Shown here: positions 33,506-42,552 of the stretch, one piece after another | How the letters are laid out: the number at the start of each line of letters is the position of its first letter | Numbering within the stretch: position 1 is the first letter of the stretch | Assembly (NCBI RefSeq): GCF_006716565.1 | Contig: NZ_VFPG01000001.1 | Location: forward strand, 3,968,001 to 4,032,000 | Direction: 5' to 3' | DNA length: 64,000 nt | DNA from: Nocardia bhagyanarayanae | Lineage (GTDB): Bacteria > Actinomycetota > Actinomycetes > Mycobacteriales > Mycobacteriaceae | Program-made: the position numbers and the translations under genes | Notes under the pieces: model-generated | Told to the model about the DNA's origin: nothing | The model's database searches: none | Seen by the model: only the letters and a program-made list of their open reading frames with translations

Positions 33506-34992
33506 CGATGACCGAACCCTACGAGCGCCGTTCCTACGGGCTCTGGCAGAAGCCGCGCAGCGCAGGTCTTTTCGGCCTGCGCTGGGAAGAGACCGTGATC
33601 GGCTTCGTGGTCGTGATCACGGCGCTCATCTGCGCGATGGTCGGCGGCTTCCAATGGGGTCTCATCGTCGGCGGCGTCGGCGTCGCCGTGATGGTTCCAC
33701 TGGTGTGGCGGACGGGGGGCCGCTCCGGCTACGAGACGGGATTGATGATGTTCAACTGGATGCGCTCGCGGAACCGCGGCGAACACGTGTATCGGGGCGG
33801 ACGGTTCTCCCGGATCCCCGGCGGCGTCACCCGGCTGCCCGGCCTGCTCGCGCCCTCGAAGCTGTACGAGGGCATCGACGCGGGCGGTTACAGCTTCGGC
33901 ATGATCCACCTGCCGCAGTTCGCCCAGTACACCGTGGTGCTACGGGCCTGGCCGCAGGGCCACGAGGCGGTGGACCAGCCGGTCATCGACCGCTGGGTCT
34001 CGGCCTGGGGCACCTTTCTCGCCTCGGTGGGCCAGACCAGCGACATCGTGGCCGTGGTCCCGGTCATCGACACCGTTCCCGAGACCGGAAACCGTTTGCT
34101 CACCGAGGTTTCCACCATCACCCGCCCCGAGGCGCCGGAACTGGCCCAGCAGGTGATGTACGAGCTGGCCACCGAGTTGCCGCAGGAGCGAGTGCAGTTG
34201 CTGCCGCGCGTCGCCATCACGTTCAAGGCCACCACCGCCGAGCGTCGCAAGAACCCGGCCGAGGAAGCCGTCGAGATCGGCCGGCGGCTGCCCGGCATCT
34301 GCGCGGCGCTCGCCGAGGCGGGCGTGCGCGCCCAGCCGATGTCGGCCGACGAGGTGATCGCCTTCATCCGGCGCAGCTACGACCCGGCCTCGCAGGCCGA
34401 CCTCGAGGTCGCGGCCTCCGAACCCGAAGGGCACGGGCTGGATTGGGCCGATGCGGGCCCGGTCTCGCACGACGAGAAGTGGGACCACTTCATCCACGAC
34501 GGCGGCCGGTCGGTCACCTGGGAGATGGACGCCGCCCCCGAGGGCGCGGTGGACGAGCGGGTGTTGCAGCGGTTGCTCGCGCCGAACCCGGAGGTGCCGC
34601 GCAAGCGCATCGCCATCGTCTACCGGCCGCACTCGGCCGCCGACGCCGCCGAGATCGTCGACGACGACTTCAAGAACGCGCTGGTGGCGCAGCAAAGCGA
34701 ACGCGGCGTCGTCTCGGCCGCCGCGACCCTGCGGGTGGGCGCCACCCAGCAGGCCCGTGAGGAACAGGCGAGGGGTCACGGTGTGACCCGCTTCGGGGCG
34801 CTGGTGACCATCACCGAGCCCCTGCGCGGCGATCTGCCGCGTATCGAGGCCATCACGCGCGACCTGTCGACCCAGGCGCGTTTGAAGATCCGGCGGTGCT
34901 ACCGGTACCAGGCGGCGGCCTTCGCGGCTTCCCTCGGGTGCGGGGTGATCCTGCCGGAGCACGCGACGATTCCGAAGGCATTGGCGGGGTGA
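33502..34992 (+). CDS. SCO6880-family T4SS-like membrane protein
   Basis: 496 residues from the ATG at 33502 (overlapping the previous stop as ATGA). Two membrane segments lie near the start (VIGFVVVITALICAMVGGF and GLIVGGVGVAVMVPL), as in PrgI/VirB3-like proteins. A ~400-residue soluble part follows with the SCO6880-type pattern (RSYGLWQKPRSAGLFGL, then RVQLLPRVAITFKATTAERR, then TRFGALVTITEP). This family is typical of actinobacterial conjugation-like loci and lies directly before the VirB4-like ATPase, where it probably gives the ATPase its membrane contact. Confidence 0.85.
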   Translation: MTMTEPYERRSYGLWQKPRSAGLFGLRWEETVIGFVVVITALICAMVGGFQWGLIVGGVGVAVMVPLVWRTGGRSGYETGLMMFNWMRSRNRGEHVYRGGRFSRIPGGVTRLPGLLAPSKLYEGIDAGGYSFGMIHLPQFAQYTVVLRAWPQGHEAVDQPVIDRWVSAWGTFLASVGQTSDIVAVVPVIDTVPETGNRLLTEVSTITRPEAPELAQQVMYELATELPQERVQLLPRVAITFKATTAERRKNPAEEAVEIGRRLPGICAALAEAGVRAQPMSADEVIAFIRRSYDPASQADLEVAASEPEGHGLDWADAGPVSHDEKWDHFIHDGGRSVTWEMDAAPEGAVDERVLQRLLAPNPEVPRKRIAIVYRPHSAADAAEIVDDDFKNALVAQQSERGVVSAAATLRVGATQQAREEQARGHGVTRFGALVTITEPLRGDLPRIEAITRDLSTQARLKIRRCYRYQAAAFAASLGCGVILPEHATIPKALAG

Positions 34993-34999
34993 GCGATTC

Positions 35000-37330
35000 A
35001 TGGCACGTGACAACGAGCCACCCGTACGGGAGCGCGACGAGGCGGAGGCGCGCCGCGGCAGGCGACGCGAGGACGTCGAACGCGAGGCGTGGGGCCGCCC
35101 CTCGACCGAGGGCAGGCCGCACCGCCCGCCCGTCGAGGGCACGAGCCGGCGCGGCGGCCAGCGCTCGGGCATCGACGAGACGCCCGAGCGGAGGCGGCGT
35201 CCGGCCGGGGATCCGGCGCGGGTGAGCGGCGAGGAGCGGACCGGTCTGGGGGAGGTGTCCGATCGGGAGCGGCGGCAGCCTCGGGACGGAGGCGAGCGGC
35301 GCGCGCGCCCCGGCCGTGCCGACGGCGTCCGTCCCGAGCGGGCGCACGCCGACCGCCCTCCGATGGACCGGGCCCGCGCCGAGCACGCGCGCGCCGAGCG
35401 GGCCGCCCACGAACGCGCGCGCGCCAACGGCGCTCGGCCACAACGGCCTGCGGAACGGCCGATGCGCGGCGAGCGGCCCGTCCGCTCCGACAACGGTCGC
35501 GGCGGGCGCGCTCAGCAGCGTCCGGCGAAGGTCGACTACACCGCCGACCGCGCCATGGGCGCACCACATGTCGACAAGGCCGCCCGGCGCGCGAAAGCCA
35601 AGGCGGACAAGCGCAAACAGTCCGGCCCGCCGCTGCTCGACGACTCGACGCGGGCCCGGCTGGAGGCCGTCAGCCGGGAGGGCTCGGGCCTGCGCGCGGC
35701 ATGGGCGACCTTCCGCATCCGCACCGACGACATCCGCCGCCGCAACTACGCCGCGCGCGCCGAACAGACCATCGAGGACGGATTCGACCGCAGCACCGCC
35801 CAACTCACCGACCGCGGCTACGCGGGCGCGGGCGGCGGCCGGATGAACGTGGTCGGCCGCCCCGTCGAATATCGCGCCACGACGGCGCAGGTGGCCGGTC
35901 TGTGGCCGTGGTCGGTCGGCGCCGGCGCGCCGCTGATCGGCACGCCGCTCGGCTCACACCTGCACACCGGAGCCCCGGTCTGCTTCGACCCGATGAACTG
36001 GTTCATGCGCGGCAGCTTCATCACCGCACCGAGCCTTTTCGTGCTGGGCCTCAACGGTTTCGGCAAGTCCTCGCTGGTGCGCCGGATCGTGCTCGGCGGC
36101 ATCGCGCAGGGCATCACGCCGCTGGTGCTCGCGGACGTGAAGCCCGACTACCGCAAGCTGGTGGAACTGGTCGGCGGTCAGATCATCGATCTGGGTTACG
36201 GCCACGGCAAGCTGAACCCGCTGGCGGCCGGTGTGCTCGGCTCGGTCGTGCCGCGGCTGGAAGAGTTCCCCGCGCTGCAACTGCAAGTGCTGCAAGACAT
36301 GCGGGCAAGGCAGGTCACGCTGATCGCGGGCTTGATCGAGCTGGTGCGCGGCGCGCGGGTGCGCGACTACGAGGAAACGCTCATCTCGACCGCGTTGCGC
36401 ATCCTCTACCAGCCGGGCAGCGGCTACACCCCGGACCAGCCGCCTATCATGGAGAACCTGCTGGAGGTGATCCAGGCGGGCGGCGAGGAACTCCAGCTCG
36501 ACGCGGGCGCCGACGATCCCGCCGAGTACCAGGTCGCGATCAAGAACCTGCGCCGCTCGCTGCGCGCGCTCACCCAGGGTCCTTTCGGGGCGGTCTTCAA
36601 CGGCCAGACCTCGGTGCCGATCGACACCGAGGCGGTCGCCGTCTGCATCGACGTCTCGCACATCCCGACCGGCGACAAGAAGCTCAAAGCCGCTGTGATG
36701 CTGGCCTGCTGGGCCGACGGCTTCGCCTCGGTGGAGGCCGCGCACGTGCTGGCCGACGCGGGTCTCGGCCCGCAGCGCTACTTCCAGGTGGTGATGGACG
36801 AGCTGTGGCAGGTGCTCGGCCTCGGCGACTTCATGGTCGACCGCGTCGACGAGCTGACCCGTTTGCAGCGCGGCCTGGCCACGGCGCTGATCATGATCAG
36901 CCACACGATCAAGGACCTCCAGGCACTCGGCTCCGAAGCCGCGATCGCCAAGGCGCTCGGCTTCCTGGAGCGGGCGCGCGCCAAGATCTTCGGCGCGCTG
37001 CCCGCCGAAGAGGTCAAGCGGCTCGACAGCACGGTGCCGTTCACCTCCGCCGAGGAGGAGATGGTGACCGGATGGTCGGCGCCACAGGCACTGACGGGTG
37101 AGGCGCTGAAACCGGGCCAGCAGCGCCCCTCTCCGCCGGGCACGGGTAAATTCCTGCTGAAGATCGGTGAGGATCGGCGTCCCGGCATTCCCTTCCACAT
37201 GGAATTCACATTGTCGGAGAAGGAAAGCGGGATCCACGACACGAACCAGCGGTTCAGTGAATTCACCGGCGGCCCGAATACCGAATCCACCGCGCGTGGC
37301 GGTGAATCCCCGAACGGGAGCGCGGCATGA
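35000..37330 (+). CDS. VirB4-like secretion ATPase with long Arg-rich N-terminus
   Basis: 776 residues. Residues 1-200 are highly charged, mostly Arg/Glu/Asp/Ala and probably disordered. The ATPase part has Walker A GLNGFGKSSL (about residue 350), the segment LVLADVKPDYRKLVELVGG, Walker B FQVVMDELWQV (about 595), and an arginine-finger-like region ending LATALIMISHTIKDLQALG. This is the VirB4/TraC/AAA-10 type motor that powers substrate transfer. The unusual head has no counterpart in classical VirB4. It starts 8 bp after the previous gene. Confidence 0.88.
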   Translation: MARDNEPPVRERDEAEARRGRRREDVEREAWGRPSTEGRPHRPPVEGTSRRGGQRSGIDETPERRRRPAGDPARVSGEERTGLGEVSDRERRQPRDGGERRARPGRADGVRPERAHADRPPMDRARAEHARAERAAHERARANGARPQRPAERPMRGERPVRSDNGRGGRAQQRPAKVDYTADRAMGAPHVDKAARRAKAKADKRKQSGPPLLDDSTRARLEAVSREGSGLRAAWATFRIRTDDIRRRNYAARAEQTIEDGFDRSTAQLTDRGYAGAGGGRMNVVGRPVEYRATTAQVAGLWPWSVGAGAPLIGTPLGSHLHTGAPVCFDPMNWFMRGSFITAPSLFVLGLNGFGKSSLVRRIVLGGIAQGITPLVLADVKPDYRKLVELVGGQIIDLGYGHGKLNPLAAGVLGSVVPRLEEFPALQLQVLQDMRARQVTLIAGLIELVRGARVRDYEETLISTALRILYQPGSGYTPDQPPIMENLLEVIQAGGEELQLDAGADDPAEYQVAIKNLRRSLRALTQGPFGAVFNGQTSVPIDTEAVAVCIDVSHIPTGDKKLKAAVMLACWADGFASVEAAHVLADAGLGPQRYFQVVMDELWQVLGLGDFMVDRVDELTRLQRGLATALIMISHTIKDLQALGSEAAIAKALGFLERARAKIFGALPAEEVKRLDSTVPFTSAEEEMVTGWSAPQALTGEALKPGQQRPSPPGTGKFLLKIGEDRRPGIPFHMEFTLSEKESGIHDTNQRFSEFTGGPNTESTARGGESPNGSAA

Positions 37331-37409
37331 GATACCGTCCAGGACGCGAAGCAACAAGGATCGGCCGAGCGCCTGGATGGGCGGTGTTGTTCGGCGGAAG
37401 GAGTGCCGC

Positions 37410-37718
37410 ATGATGCCGCATCGTTCGTATCGCAGAGTGTCGCCGGAAGTGCGTAAGGCCGCCGTCGAGCAGGTCATCGCGCTGACCGGCAAACTACGCA
37501 GTGAATCCGAGGCATGCCGGGTGGTCGCCGAGCAGATCGGCGTCCACACCAACTCGGTGCGCAATTGGGTGCGCGCCGCGGAAGGCCCCGGACTGGAACG
37601 CATGGACGCGACCGCGCTGCGCCGGAAAGTGGCGCTGCTGCAACAGCAATTGGCGGCCGCCGCCGAAATGAACCGCACCCTCGCCGACACCCTCAACGAA
37701 GCCCGACGCCACACGTGA
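37410..37718 (+). CDS. IS3-OrfA-like helix-turn-helix protein without an OrfB partner
   Basis: 102 residues from the ATG at 37410 (GAAGGAG upstream). Residues 1-60 match the transposase_8/IS3 OrfA HTH (SPEVRKAAVEQVIAL, then VAEQIGVHTNSVRNWVRAAE). The C-terminal ~40 residues form a Leu/Gln coiled coil (LRRKVALLQQQLAAA). No integrase (OrfB) frame, terminal repeats or target duplication lie next to it. It is either a remnant of an insertion or a domesticated DNA-binding protein kept in the operon. Confidence 0.75.
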   Translation: MMPHRSYRRVSPEVRKAAVEQVIALTGKLRSESEACRVVAEQIGVHTNSVRNWVRAAEGPGLERMDATALRRKVALLQQQLAAAAEMNRTLADTLNEARRHT

Positions 37719-37776
37719 CCATTCCCCCCGAGTCGCATTCGATTACCGGCGCCCCGCCGCGTCCCCGTGCGAGGGC

Positions 37777-39441
37777 GTGGTGACCGCCCGCGGCGTGTTG
37801 TGGACGGCCCTCGGCGCGGTGATCGGACTGATCGCCCTGGTACTGGTCGTGGTGCTGCCCGCCGTCGAGGACCCGTGCGAGGACGCGTCGGTGCTCGGCC
37901 CCTCACAGACCGCACTGCCCCCGCTGGGCGGCGACGCGCCGGGCGACAGTCCCGCCGCCGCCGAATCGACCGCCGCCCAGGCGAATCCGAGCGTCACGGG
38001 CACTCCCTCGCTGGCCGCGGGCATCGGCCCGATCCGGCGCACCCTGCCGATGGCCGCAGGCACCTTCACGATCTCGGACACCTTCGGCTCCCGCAACGGC
38101 GGGCACCGCGGCGTCGACATGGCGGCGAGCGACGGCACCCCGATCTTCTCGGTCGCCGACGGCCGGGTGGTGGCGGCCGGACCGGCCTCGGGCTTCGGCA
38201 ACTGGATCGTCGTCGACTCGGTCGACACCAACGGCCGGTCGTATTCGGCTGTGTACGGGCACATGTGGGATCACGGCGTGCTGGTTCGGGTGGGGCAGAG
38301 CGTGCGTGCGGGTCAGCAGATCGGCGCGGTCGGCTCGGCCGGCGAATCCAGCGGTCCGCACTTGCATTTCGAGATCGTCCCGGGCGGACGCTTCACCGGC
38401 GGCCGTCAGATCGACCCGCTTCCGTGGCTGGACGGCGCGCCGACCCCGGATCTCGGCGGGGCGCAGTGGTACTCCGCCGATCCGCGTTGCCAGCGCGGCT
38501 TCGGCAGCGCGGGCGGCGCGCTCGCCGCGGGCAAGGTGCCCCAGGAACTCGAGATCTGGTACCGCCGCGCGGGTTCGCTGTGCCCGCAGATCACGTCCTC
38601 GTTGCTGGCCGCCCAGGGCAGGCAGGAATCCGGTTTCCGCAGGGGCCTCACCTCGCCCGCGGGCGCACAGGGTCTCGCGCAGTTCCTGCCCGGCACCGCG
38701 GCCGCGACCAACCCCGACGACGGCAGGCCGTACGTCATCGATGCCGACGGCAACGGCGTGGCCAGCGTGTGGGACGACGGCGACGCGATCATCGGGCAGG
38801 GCCGCTACATGTGCGCCATCGCCCGCAAGGTCACCCAGTGGGTGGCCGAAGGGCGCGTCCAGGGTGATGTCACCGCGCTGACGCTGGCGGCCTACAACGC
38901 GGGCGAGGGCGCGGTGCTCGCGTCGGGCGGCATGCCGAATCAGTATGCGGCGCACTACTCCGAGACCCGGCCCTACGTGGCGAACATCCTCGCGATGGAA
39001 CCGCAGTACCGCGCGCCGGGTTCGACGGGACGTTTCAGCCCGCAGGAGGGCAGCGGCGGCGAACAGATCCTGGAGGCCGCGCACGACTGGCTCGGCACAC
39101 CGTACGTGTGGGGCGGTGGCGGGCCGCAGGGTCCCACCGGCGGCGGCATGGACGGCCCGGGCCTGACCGCGGCCGCGGTGTTCGCGGCCTCCTCGGGCGC
39201 GGTGACGTTGCCGCGCACCGCCGAACAGCAGTGGGAGGCGGGCGACGAGGTGCCGAGGAGCAAGGCGCAACCGGGAGATCTGGTGTTCAGCTCCTTCGGG
39301 CCGCGCGGGCCCGCTGAAGTGGGAATCTACGCCGGTGACGGACGCATGATCCAGTCCGTGCCTGGTTCGGACGCGCGGTCGGGCGGCGGCGTGATCGAGG
39401 TCGCGGTGCCCGGCGACGCACGGCTGCGGAGGGTACTGTGA
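37777..39441 (+). CDS. M23 peptidase - lytic transglycosylase - inactive NlpC/P60 fusion (VirB1-like)
   Basis: 554 residues. A membrane helix (~8-30) and a Pro/Ala-rich spacer are followed by three domains. M23 endopeptidase has intact zinc ligands (HRGVD and GPHLHFE). The SLT transglycosylase has the catalytic Glu in GRQESGF, plus GLAQFLPGT and AYNAGEG. A C-terminal NlpC/P60 domain follows. In that domain the Cys motif (normally DCSGL) reads DGPGL, and the usual His before VGIY is Glu, so it should be catalytically dead and may bind peptidoglycan instead. It opens the wall for the secretion apparatus. It overlaps the next gene by GTGA (39438-39441). Confidence 0.88.
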   Translation: MVTARGVLWTALGAVIGLIALVLVVVLPAVEDPCEDASVLGPSQTALPPLGGDAPGDSPAAAESTAAQANPSVTGTPSLAAGIGPIRRTLPMAAGTFTISDTFGSRNGGHRGVDMAASDGTPIFSVADGRVVAAGPASGFGNWIVVDSVDTNGRSYSAVYGHMWDHGVLVRVGQSVRAGQQIGAVGSAGESSGPHLHFEIVPGGRFTGGRQIDPLPWLDGAPTPDLGGAQWYSADPRCQRGFGSAGGALAAGKVPQELEIWYRRAGSLCPQITSSLLAAQGRQESGFRRGLTSPAGAQGLAQFLPGTAAATNPDDGRPYVIDADGNGVASVWDDGDAIIGQGRYMCAIARKVTQWVAEGRVQGDVTALTLAAYNAGEGAVLASGGMPNQYAAHYSETRPYVANILAMEPQYRAPGSTGRFSPQEGSGGEQILEAAHDWLGTPYVWGGGGPQGPTGGGMDGPGLTAAAVFAASSGAVTLPRTAEQQWEAGDEVPRSKAQPGDLVFSSFGPRGPAEVGIYAGDGRMIQSVPGSDARSGGGVIEVAVPGDARLRRVL

Positions 39442-40070
39442 GCGAACACGCCGAGGCGCGAGTGCTGATCGGACCACCACCGTGTCGGTCCGGGCGGTTA
39501 GCCTTGAAAGACAGAGCAACTGCACGCGCGAAACTGGTGGTGATGCTGGTGTTGAGCGTGGCGATGACGATCGCGGCCTGTGGGCGCGACGAGACCGGCG
39601 AATCGGGTTCCGGTGCGCCGCAGCGCGCCACGTCCACGACCAGGCTGCTCGAGAACGTTCCCGCGCCGGACCCGGTGACGCCCGACGGTGTCGCGGTGGC
39701 GGCGTTGCGCGAGATCTACACCTGGCGGCCCGCGAGCGAGGCGCCGGGCGAATCGCTGGCCAGGGCGCGAAAATGGCTGGGGCCCAGCATGATACGAATG
39801 TTGGACAGCGATCCGTCGGTCACCGAGACGCCCAAGCCCTCGCTGCAGTGGGCGGACTGGGCCAAGGCGAAGGCCACCGTCGAGGCGTTCACCTTCGCCT
39901 CGGGGGACCGGCCGCCGCCGGGGCTCGATCCGGACCTGGCGCAGTTCAAGATCGGCATCGAACAGACCGTCGTCTACCCGAACGGGCGCAAGGAACCGCT
40001 GGCGCCCGCGACGGTGATCGCCACCGTGGTGCGCACGCCGGACGGCTGGCGGCTCGACGCGTTCCGCTGA
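39438..40070 (+). CDS. Lipoprotein of the T4SS-like locus, unknown function
   Basis: 210 residues from the GTG at 39438, overlapping the previous stop. About 30 residues precede a hydrophobic stretch ending in the lipobox TIAACG. The outer domain (~50-210) has no recognised family; it contains REIYTWRPASE and ends VRTPDGWRLDAFR, the same 'DGWxL' type of ending as the three anchored paralogues upstream, so it may be a distant relative. Function unknown; by position an outer assembly component. Confidence 0.7.
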   Translation: MSEHAEARVLIGPPPCRSGRLALKDRATARAKLVVMLVLSVAMTIAACGRDETGESGSGAPQRATSTTRLLENVPAPDPVTPDGVAVAALREIYTWRPASEAPGESLARARKWLGPSMIRMLDSDPSVTETPKPSLQWADWAKAKATVEAFTFASGDRPPPGLDPDLAQFKIGIEQTVVYPNGRKEPLAPATVIATVVRTPDGWRLDAFR

Positions 40071-40110
40071 CCACACGCTTTCGACCGCACGGCGATTCGA
40101 GGAGGCAGAC

Positions 40111-41955
40111 ATGGCAAAGAAGAAGAAGGTGACGGATCCGGCGATACCCGGACCCGATCTCGGCCTGTTATCGGTCTATGCCGGTGCCGTGGTGATCGGA
40201 ACGCTCTTGGTCGCTTTGCATCTCGGCAACCAGATGGCGGCCGAGCCGCAGGATTTGCCGATCAACCCGATCGAGATCGTCGCCGGGATAGCGCGCGGCA
40301 AGTACACCTGGCCGACCGGCGCGACCGTCATTCTGCTGATCGTGGTGTCGTGCGCCGTCGCGTACCTGGTGGTGCGCAGGCAGATGACCAAGCGCAAGAC
40401 CAAAGGCGCACTGCCGGTGGACGAGAAGGCCCAGCACATGGGATCGGGCGGCGCGATCCGCGCGCTCACCGAGGCAGGCGTGCGGGAGAAGGCCGAACAG
40501 CTCGGGATGAACCTCGGCTACGACGACGCGCCCGGCGTGCCGATCGGCGTCGGCGTCGTCGACGGCGTCATGCTGTACGGCTCCTACGAGGATCTGCACC
40601 TGGACATCTGGGGTCCGCGCCAAGGAAAGTCGACGTCCCGGGTCATCCCGGCGATCCTGTCCGCCATCGGCCCGGTGCTGTCCACCTCGAACAAGCGCGA
40701 CGTCGTCGACGCGACCCGCGACGTGCGAGAGTCCAAGGGCAGCCCCACGTTCGTGTTCGACCCGCAGGGCGTCGCCGACGAGAGCCCGAGCTGGTACTGG
40801 AACCCGCTGGACTGGGTCGACGCGCGGCACGAGGGCTGTGAGATGCGCGCGCAGCGGCTGGCCGGGCACTTCGCCGACGCCGACAACGGCGCCGAGTCCA
40901 AGTCCGACGAGTTCTTCGATCCCGAGGCCGAGGATCTGCTCGCCGCGCTGTTCCTCGCCGCGGCGGTCGGGCAGCGGCCGATCGTGCAGGTCTGGGACTG
41001 GGTCACCAACCCGGTCGACACCGAACCGATCGAGCTGCTGCGCAACGCCCGCCATCACTACATGGCCTCCGGCCTCGCGATGCAGTACAACGCCGATCCC
41101 CGCACCCGCAGCGGCATTTTCGGTACCGCCAAGAAGATGGTGCGCTGCCTGCAGCTGTCCAACGTGCACGACTGGATCCTGCCCGGCGCCGACCCGAGCA
41201 CCGGCCAGACCCGAAGGCAGTTCGACGAGCTCGAGTTCATCGAGCGCAACGGCACGCTGTACTGCCTCTCGCTGGAAGGGCGTGGTTCGGCGGCGCCGCT
41301 GGTGAGCGCGCTGACCGAGGCGGTCATCGACGTGGCCATGCGCAAGGCGTCCCGCTCGCGCGGCGGCCGCCTGCCGATCCCGCTGCTCGCCGTGCTGGAC
41401 GAGGCGGCCAACGTGGTGCGCTGGAAGGATCTGCCCAAGCAGTACAGCCACTTCGGTTCGCGCGGCATCGTCGTGATGACGGTGTTGCAGTCCTGGGCGC
41501 AGGGCGCGCGCTGCTGGGGCGACGCGGGCATGCTCGCGCTGTGGTCGGCGGCCAACATCAAGGTGCTCGGCAGCGGCGTCGACGACATGAACTTCCTGCG
41601 CGACCGCTCCGAGGCGATCGGCGAGTACGACTCCATCTCCGGTTCGGTCTCGGAATCCAAAGGCGGCAAGAGCTATTCGCGATCGCTGGGCTCGTCGAGG
41701 ACGTTCAGCGTCAACGCGCTCACCACGCTGCCGCGCGGCCGCGCGATCGTGTTCACCTCGGGTCAGCCCGCGGTGCTCATCCGAACGGTTCCGTGGTGGG
41801 AGGGCGAGTACGCTGCGGACGTGAAGAAGTCGATCGCGCAGCACGATCCGCAACGCAAGACCGAGATCACGGACCTGATCGGCTCGCCCTCGCTGACCAA
41901 GGTCCCCCCGCAGCAACCCGATGCCGGGCAAGTCGAGGAGGTTCGGCCCCTGTGA
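40111..41955 (+). CDS. VirD4/TraG-like coupling ATPase
   Basis: 614 residues. Two membrane helices (about 22-42 and 70-90) are followed by the cytoplasmic motor with Walker A IWGPRQGKSTS (about residue 165) and Walker B LLAVLDEAANV (about 428). The segment YSHFGSRGIVVMTVLQSWAQ matches the TraM-recognition-type part. Coupling proteins choose substrates and feed them to the channel. No relaxase gene is in the window, so the substrate may be protein or a mobile element elsewhere. The ATG follows GGAGGCAGAC; the stop overlaps the GTG of the repeat mini-ORF. Confidence 0.9.
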   Translation: MAKKKKVTDPAIPGPDLGLLSVYAGAVVIGTLLVALHLGNQMAAEPQDLPINPIEIVAGIARGKYTWPTGATVILLIVVSCAVAYLVVRRQMTKRKTKGALPVDEKAQHMGSGGAIRALTEAGVREKAEQLGMNLGYDDAPGVPIGVGVVDGVMLYGSYEDLHLDIWGPRQGKSTSRVIPAILSAIGPVLSTSNKRDVVDATRDVRESKGSPTFVFDPQGVADESPSWYWNPLDWVDARHEGCEMRAQRLAGHFADADNGAESKSDEFFDPEAEDLLAALFLAAAVGQRPIVQVWDWVTNPVDTEPIELLRNARHHYMASGLAMQYNADPRTRSGIFGTAKKMVRCLQLSNVHDWILPGADPSTGQTRRQFDELEFIERNGTLYCLSLEGRGSAAPLVSALTEAVIDVAMRKASRSRGGRLPIPLLAVLDEAANVVRWKDLPKQYSHFGSRGIVVMTVLQSWAQGARCWGDAGMLALWSAANIKVLGSGVDDMNFLRDRSEAIGEYDSISGSVSESKGGKSYSRSLGSSRTFSVNALTTLPRGRAIVFTSGQPAVLIRTVPWWEGEYAADVKKSIAQHDPQRKTEITDLIGSPSLTKVPPQQPDAGQVEEVRPL

Positions 41956-42110
41956 GCGCGCGTAGCGAGCTAACCATGAGCACAGCACGGCCCGTCGCGA
42001 TGGAGCCGGGCGTCAGCGAGGCGCGACCCGTGAGGGAGCGTAGCGAGCGAACCATCAACACAGCACGACCCGTCGCGATGGAGCCGAGCGTCAGCGAGGC
42101 GCAATCGTGA
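41952..42110 (+). repeat. Two repeat units (78 and 77 bp) forming one in-frame 52-codon mini-ORF
   Basis: Units start at 41952 and 42030 and share blocks such as GGAGCC(G/G)..GCGTCAGCGAGG with the repeats at 30216-30375. The whole is open from GTG 41952 to TGA 42108-42110 (MSARSELTMSTARP..., ending EPSVSEAQS). Its start overlaps the coupling-ATPase stop (GTGA) and its stop overlaps the GTG of the next gene (GTGA). The peptide end EPSVSE is the same as in the other locus. It is translated only if coupling works through it; no separate function is claimed. Confidence 0.88.
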
Positions 42111-42490
42111 CGGAACAGCAGCAGCACATGATTTACACCAACGTCGTCGAATTCGTCGAGAACTACCTGAGCCTGGTCTACCGGCGGCAGGTGACCGACA
42201 TCAGCGAAACGGTGTGGTGCCCCGAGTGGTGGAAGCACGCCGAGGCGGTGGCTCGATTGGACGCGCTGTGGCGCGCCTGGGAGCACTACCGCATGGAACC
42301 GAGCACCGGACTGAGTGTCTGGTTCCTCGACCACGCCGACCCGCACATGACCAAGCTGTTCGACCCGCGCGGGCCGTTCAAGTACTGCAGTGTGCGCAAC
42401 GGGCACAAGGACATGCTGAGCCCGCTGCCGCTGAAGTCGCCCGCGCAAGGCATGTTCGGCGATCCGACGGTCGGCGACTTCCGGGTCTAG
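42107..42490 (+). CDS. DUF4913 protein, last gene of the T4SS-like operon
   Basis: 127 residues from the GTG at 42107. The pattern VEFVENYLSLVYRRQV, then WCPEWWKHAEAVARLDAL, WRAWEHYR and the DHADPHMTKLFDPRGPFKYC segment matches DUF4913, found mainly beside actinobacterial conjugation-like ATPase genes. There are no membrane segments and the function is unknown. The start is coupled to the repeat mini-ORF. A perfect terminator follows. Confidence 0.82.
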   Translation: MTEQQQHMIYTNVVEFVENYLSLVYRRQVTDISETVWCPEWWKHAEAVARLDALWRAWEHYRMEPSTGLSVWFLDHADPHMTKLFDPRGPFKYCSVRNGHKDMLSPLPLKSPAQGMFGDPTVGDFRV

Positions 42491-42498
42491 CCGACACC

Positions 42499-42529
42499 AA
42501 GACGCCCGCTGAATTCAGCGGGCGTTCTT
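42499..42529. terminator. Bidirectional terminator at the end of the T4SS-like operon
   Basis: A nearly perfect palindrome with arms meeting at a GAATTC centre: 11 bp fully paired (CGCCCGCTGAA with its complement) and an AAGA/TTCTT flank giving a T-rich end. It lies between the DUF4913 gene and the convergent coiled-coil gene. Confidence 0.9.
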
Positions 42530-42552
42530 GATGTTTCGGTTTTCGGAGTGGA

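Noticed and set aside
37410..37718. Intact IS3-family insertion sequence
   Set aside because: No OrfB/DDE transposase, no terminal inverted repeats and no target duplication.
35954..37915. Long minus-strand frame opposite the VirB4-like gene
   Set aside because: Shadow of a high-GC coding region; the plus strand has intact Walker motifs.
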